Assembly (NCBI GenBank): GCA_017524615.1
Contig: JAFXVJ010000028.1
Span: 1 to 64,000 of the forward strand
From: Clostridia bacterium
GTDB taxonomy: Bacteria > Bacillota > Clostridia > Christensenellales > Aristaeellaceae
Reading direction: 5' to 3'
DNA: 64,000 nucleotides
This document shows, piece by piece, positions 61,187 through 64,000 of this stretch (its first letter is position 1; every line of letters begins with the position of its first letter). The translations under genes and the position numbers were made by a program. The notes under the pieces were generated by a model that made no database searches, was not told the origin of the DNA, and was given only the letters and a program-made list of their open reading frames with translations.

Positions 61187-61430
61187 CATGATGCCAACCG
61201 TGCTCGCTATTCGCGGCCCGGTTGGACGGACAATCGGCTTTCAGCCGATTTCCTCATCATTATACCATGATGCCAACCGTGCTCGCTATTCGCGGCCCGG
61301 TTGGACGGACAATCGGCTTTCAGCCGATTTCCTCATCATTATACCATGATGCCAACCATGCTCGCTATTCGCGGCCCGGTTGGACGGACAATCGGCTTTC
61401 AGCCGATTTCCTCATCATTATTATACCATA
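61187..61430. repeat. Three tandem copies of a 79-bp unit with internal inverted repeats
   Basis: Copies start at 61191, 61270 and 61349. The first two are identical, and the third has one G-to-A change and a 3-bp insertion near its end. Each unit contains CCAACCG with CGGTTGG (arms of an 18-nt-looped repeat) and AATCGGCT-TTC-AGCCGATT (a tight hairpin). At each copy boundary lies TATACCAT, giving a TATAAT on the minus strand toward the small membrane-protein genes. It lies between divergent genes and is not a CRISPR, since there are no variable spacers. Confidence 0.85.
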
Positions 61431-61666
61431 ATCCGTCCATGCTTACAATCTTTGCGTCAATAATGTTACAAAATCTTTTCAGATTTATGTGGAAAAGCGG
61501 ATTTTCCTATGATATAATGACGATGAACGCTGCTGCATGCAGCTTCTCCACCCGGCCGGGCCGCATGCTGTGTGCACGGCTGGCATCAAAACTACAGGTC
61601 CCGGGGCCTTCCCAAGAGATGAACCGTTCGTTTTTGTTATCAAAAGGACCCAAGGAGGATATTCGG
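61431..61666. other. Leader region of the secreted protein gene
   Basis: TATAAT at 61513-61518 with a weak TGGAAA at 61490-61495 is a possible promoter. A perfect 12-bp palindrome (GCTGCATGCAGC, 61532-61543) and GC-rich DNA fill the 150-nt leader, which ends in AAGGAGGA ahead of the ATG at 61667. Confidence 0.45.
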
Positions 61667-62755
61667 ATGAACAACAGAAGCCTTCACCGCACATGGCCGG
61701 CCCTGATACTGGCTCTGTGCATGCTGCTGTCCGCCCTGCCGGCCCAGGCCGCTCCCGCCCGGGAATTGCAGGCGCTGGAAATGACGGTGGACGAAAAAAT
61801 GCAGCTGTTGATCCGCATCGCGGATGAATCCATCCCGGAGGAATGCTACGATGCGGCGGCGGGCCAGCGCCTCCAAACCTTGCTGATCCCCGGCGAAGAG
61901 CCCAGCGCGGATCTTGCCGCCCAGGCCCTGTGGGCCGCCATCCTGTTGGCCCGGGAAACCACCCATCTGTCCTGGGAAGAAGCAGAGCGGCTGTACAGCC
62001 AGGTTTTCACCGAAGGAACGCTGCCCCTGTCCCGGGATCAGAAAAGCCCTTTCCTGACCCTGACGGAGGATGGCGTGGACGCTGAGCCCGTTCGCTCCCC
62101 GGATCACGGCGGGGCACACGTTTATTCCGTCACCTTCGACGGAACGAATGTGACGGTGCTGTACGATGAATACTTCTGCGAGCATGACGGCGGAGAAAGC
62201 GTGGACGAAATGCCCGAGGATCTGGTCACCTGGACGGCCAACGTGTGCCTGTCCCTGCGCTACGCTCCGGAAACGGAATTCGGCTACACGGTGAACGGCA
62301 TATCCCTGTCCCCTTCCTATCAGGATGGCCTGCTGTCCCGCTGGACGGACACGGAAAACACCGAATATGAGTATTCCCTGAAGCTGCCCTCCACCCTGGG
62401 CCTGGCGGACGACGATCCCGCCCACCGCGTGTGGCAGAACGCCGACGGCACCGTGACATTGACTGTGACTGCACGGGAAAAGACGGCGGGCGGCAGCGGC
62501 TACGATCAGGCCTACGCCGCTTTGGTGGCGAAGAACCGGGCGGAAAATCTGGGCCTCACCATCGTGCGGGAGGCGGATTTCAGCCGGTTCTATGCCGTGG
62601 GAGACGGACTGTATCAATTGAATGTCCTGTCCGACGATTTATCGTGGGATTACGAGCTGACCCTCTCCTTCCCGCCGGAAAGGCAGGCGGAGTATGAATT
62701 ATACGCGGAATTCATCCGCAATTCGCTGATTATGTGGGGGATCGCCAATGGCTGA
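61667..62755 (+). CDS. Secreted protein of unknown function
   Basis: The 362-residue protein has a signal peptide (N-N-R-S-L-H-R, hydrophobic core, cleavage near A-Q-A-A, residue 27). The body has an N-terminal helical part (to about residue 115) and a C-terminal mixed part with strands such as Y-E-L-T-L-S-F-P. No known motif was seen, and there is no anchor. The ATG at 61667 follows AAGGAGGA with 6-nt spacing. It overlaps the next gene by 8 bp, so both should be made together. Confidence 0.75.
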   Translation: MNNRSLHRTWPALILALCMLLSALPAQAAPARELQALEMTVDEKMQLLIRIADESIPEECYDAAAGQRLQTLLIPGEEPSADLAAQALWAAILLARETTHLSWEEAERLYSQVFTEGTLPLSRDQKSPFLTLTEDGVDAEPVRSPDHGGAHVYSVTFDGTNVTVLYDEYFCEHDGGESVDEMPEDLVTWTANVCLSLRYAPETEFGYTVNGISLSPSYQDGLLSRWTDTENTEYEYSLKLPSTLGLADDDPAHRVWQNADGTVTLTVTAREKTAGGSGYDQAYAALVAKNRAENLGLTIVREADFSRFYAVGDGLYQLNVLSDDLSWDYELTLSFPPERQAEYELYAEFIRNSLIMWGIANG

Positions 62756-63659
62756 GAAGAAACGGAAGCTGTGGATCATCGGCATACTGCTGGCGGCTGC
62801 TCTGCTGCTGGCGCTCCTGTTCGGGACAGGCGTTCTCTCTCAGGCCGCCCGGAACGGAAATGAAAGCAGCGGCCCCGCCGAAACAGAAAGCCCCGCCTGG
62901 CCGGATGCCACGCGCGCTCCCTCCGGGGAAATCCCCGTGATGCGGAACGAAGGCGACCTGTATTTCCCGGATCAAGAGAATTGGGTGTATCATTTCCGGT
63001 ACGCCTATCCACACCTGCTGGGCGACAGCTACACCGTGGCGCTGATCAACGACACCTACCAGATGGCGCTGGACGAAAAGAAAAACCTGGAATTGCCCAT
63101 GTTCGCCAACGCCGAGGAAATGCGTTACGACGGTCACAACGAGGTATGGCGGGATTTTACCGTTATGTGCAACAGCGACAAGCTGCTGTCCATCCTGGAA
63201 ATGCGCCGCCAGACCCAGGGGGAAGACGCGGAGAGCCTGTACCTGGAAGCGCTCACCTTTGACACTTCCGGAGACTATGCCGGTAATTCCCTCACCCTGC
63301 GGGGCGTGACCCTGGCGCTGGCGGGCATAGATTCTGAAAACGTCGAGGACACCCCGGAGGCGCTGGCCGCCCGGTACCGGGGCATCATCGACGGCTCCTC
63401 CACCCTGATGGGGGAAAAACTGATGCCGGTTCTGTATGAGCAGTTCCAGGCCCTGCAGCAATCGGGCGTCCTCCTGGCTTCCTGGACAGCGGAAGATTTT
63501 GAGCAGGAGGTGCTGCCCACCCAGGACTTCTATGTCAACGGTGAAGGCCAGATCCTCTTCTTTTTCCAGCCGTCCCTGATGACGGAGCCTTCCCTCGATC
63601 CTCCCGTCTTTGCCTTCACGCCGGACGAATTGGAAGCGCTGCTGACCGGCGCGTCCTGA
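62748..63659 (+). CDS. Membrane-anchored RsiV/PdaC-like (DUF3298/DUF4163) protein
   Basis: The 303-residue protein has an N-terminal membrane helix (residues about 8-26), a Ser/Pro-rich linker to about residue 60 and a C-terminal domain. This has the pattern Y-F-P-D-Q-E-N-W-V-Y-H-F-R-Y-A-Y-P near residue 72 and an aromatic F-F-F-Q-P late strand near residue 274, as in the lysozyme-sensing/deacetylase-associated domains of RsiV and PdaC. No sigma factor is encoded nearby, so an anti-sigma role is not supported. It overlaps the preceding secreted-protein gene by 8 bp. Confidence 0.6.
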   Translation: MAEKKRKLWIIGILLAAALLLALLFGTGVLSQAARNGNESSGPAETESPAWPDATRAPSGEIPVMRNEGDLYFPDQENWVYHFRYAYPHLLGDSYTVALINDTYQMALDEKKNLELPMFANAEEMRYDGHNEVWRDFTVMCNSDKLLSILEMRRQTQGEDAESLYLEALTFDTSGDYAGNSLTLRGVTLALAGIDSENVEDTPEALAARYRGIIDGSSTLMGEKLMPVLYEQFQALQQSGVLLASWTAEDFEQEVLPTQDFYVNGEGQILFFFQPSLMTEPSLDPPVFAFTPDELEALLTGAS

Positions 63660-63704
63660 CCGCCCGCGCCCACCCGATCCGCTTCATGAAGGAGGGAATC
63701 TTCC

Positions 63705-64000
63705 ATGGCCGCATCTTCAGAACGTCCCCTGTCCGGCGATTCCGTGGCCCTGACCCGCCGGTATCTGGATCATCTGCTGGTCGAAGGGCGCATCGTCGGC
63801 GCCGCGCATCCAACCGCCCAGACCGTGCTGTTCGGCCATTCGTTCGAAACGCCCATCACCACCGGCGCCCTGAGCCACCTGAAGCCCGGCATGACGGCGT
63901 TTGCCGAAGGGGCGCGCCTGGCAGGCGCCGCCTGCTGCATCGGCATGGGAGATTGTGACGAACTGGCAGGCGCCTTGCGTACCGGGGCGAAGGTGATCAA
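63705..64000 (+). CDS. Start of a probable FMN-dependent alpha-hydroxy-acid oxidising protein (3' end outside window)
   Basis: From the ATG at 63705 (AAGGAGGGA 7 nt ahead) the frame is open for 98 codons to the window edge. After an N-terminal stretch it reads G-H-S-F-E-T-P-I-T-T-G-A-L-S-H-L, A-E-G-A-R-L-A-G-A-A and G-M-G-D-C-D-E-L, then R-T-G-A-K-V-I-K. This is like the FMN-binding barrel entry of alpha-hydroxy-acid dehydrogenases of anaerobic clostridia. Active-site residues lie beyond the window, so the call is provisional. Confidence 0.5.
   Translation, partial: MAASSERPLSGDSVALTRRYLDHLLVEGRIVGAAHPTAQTVLFGHSFETPITTGALSHLKPGMTAFAEGARLAGAACCIGMGDCDELAGALRTGAKVI

Noticed and set aside
61187-61430. 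CRISPR array
   Set aside because: The three 79-bp units are adjacent and nearly identical without unique spacers, and no cas gene is present.
61222-61431. Small proteins encoded by the 79-bp repeats
   Set aside because: Frames exist only because the repeat unit lacks stops in some phases. No ribosome binding site fits them, and hairpins dominate the unit.
62748-63659. Anti-sigma factor RsiV of an ECF sigma system
   Set aside because: Only the extracytoplasmic domain type is similar. No sigma-factor gene is adjacent and no N-terminal anti-sigma domain is visible before the membrane helix.

Overview
The window is GC-rich (roughly 60%) Gram-positive-type DNA. It carries the Firmicutes housekeeping run rpmE, a DUF1385 gene, prmC and prfA, the spore-cortex pair yabP and yabQ, a T-box-controlled cysE-cysS operon, AGGAGG-type ribosome binding sites and many TTGACA/TATAAT-like promoters. 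Secreted proteins mostly carry plain A-x-A signal peptides, and even the ABC sugar-binding protein has no lipobox. This suits an anaerobic, endospore-lineage, glycan-degrading gut clostridium, perhaps of the Christensenellales/Oscillospirales group. That placement is inference. No tRNA, rRNA or CRISPR array was recognised.

Positions 1-1960 hold the end of a secreted beta-sandwich protein and an ArgZ/AgrE-type gene. Positions 2182-28291 form one coherent glycan locus. A rightward operon encodes a TIM-barrel epimerase, a Gfo/Idh/MocA oxidoreductase, a GH38 alpha-mannosidase and a GH106-like hydrolase. A leftward block encodes an ABC sugar importer, a NifU-like mini-protein and two more GH38-type enzymes. 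An AraC regulator lies between these and a second rightward operon that encodes a glycyl radical enzyme, its activase, an (alpha/alpha)6 glycosidase, a ROK kinase and a mannose-6-phosphate-isomerase fusion. The parts suggest import of alpha-mannosides, trimming to mannose, phosphorylation and isomerisation to fructose-6-phosphate. The radical enzyme and the oxidoreductase/epimerase pair would act on an unknown sugar or aglycone. This locus is the most interesting system here.

Positions 28292-31560 are a scar zone. It contains a 5'-truncated TlpA-like gene, a mobile-element gene remnant and an AT-rich island with a GNAT enzyme, a G-tract repeat, a stem-loop and an MBL hydrolase. A T-box leader with a UGC specifier then controls cysE and cysS (31565-34093). 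Next come an Eis-like acetyltransferase, a secreted ComEC-like MBL enzyme and an arabinan set: two GH51 enzymes around a GH43 arabinanase gene broken by an internal deletion.

Positions 40656-46203 hold an Lgt-like protein, a phosphodiester glycosidase and the translation genes. Positions 46219-53368 hold a BspA-like repeat protein, a GH43 enzyme, an alanine-rich coiled-coil surface protein, repeat elements and yabP-yabQ. Positions 53507-60026 hold a leftward block: CotH/lamin-tail protein, DUF4956, VTC domain, a zinc-ribbon membrane protein interrupted by an in-frame TAG, and a TPM protein. The window ends with small membrane proteins, a 79-bp tandem repeat array, two secreted or anchored proteins and the start of a probable FMN-dependent alpha-hydroxy-acid oxidase.
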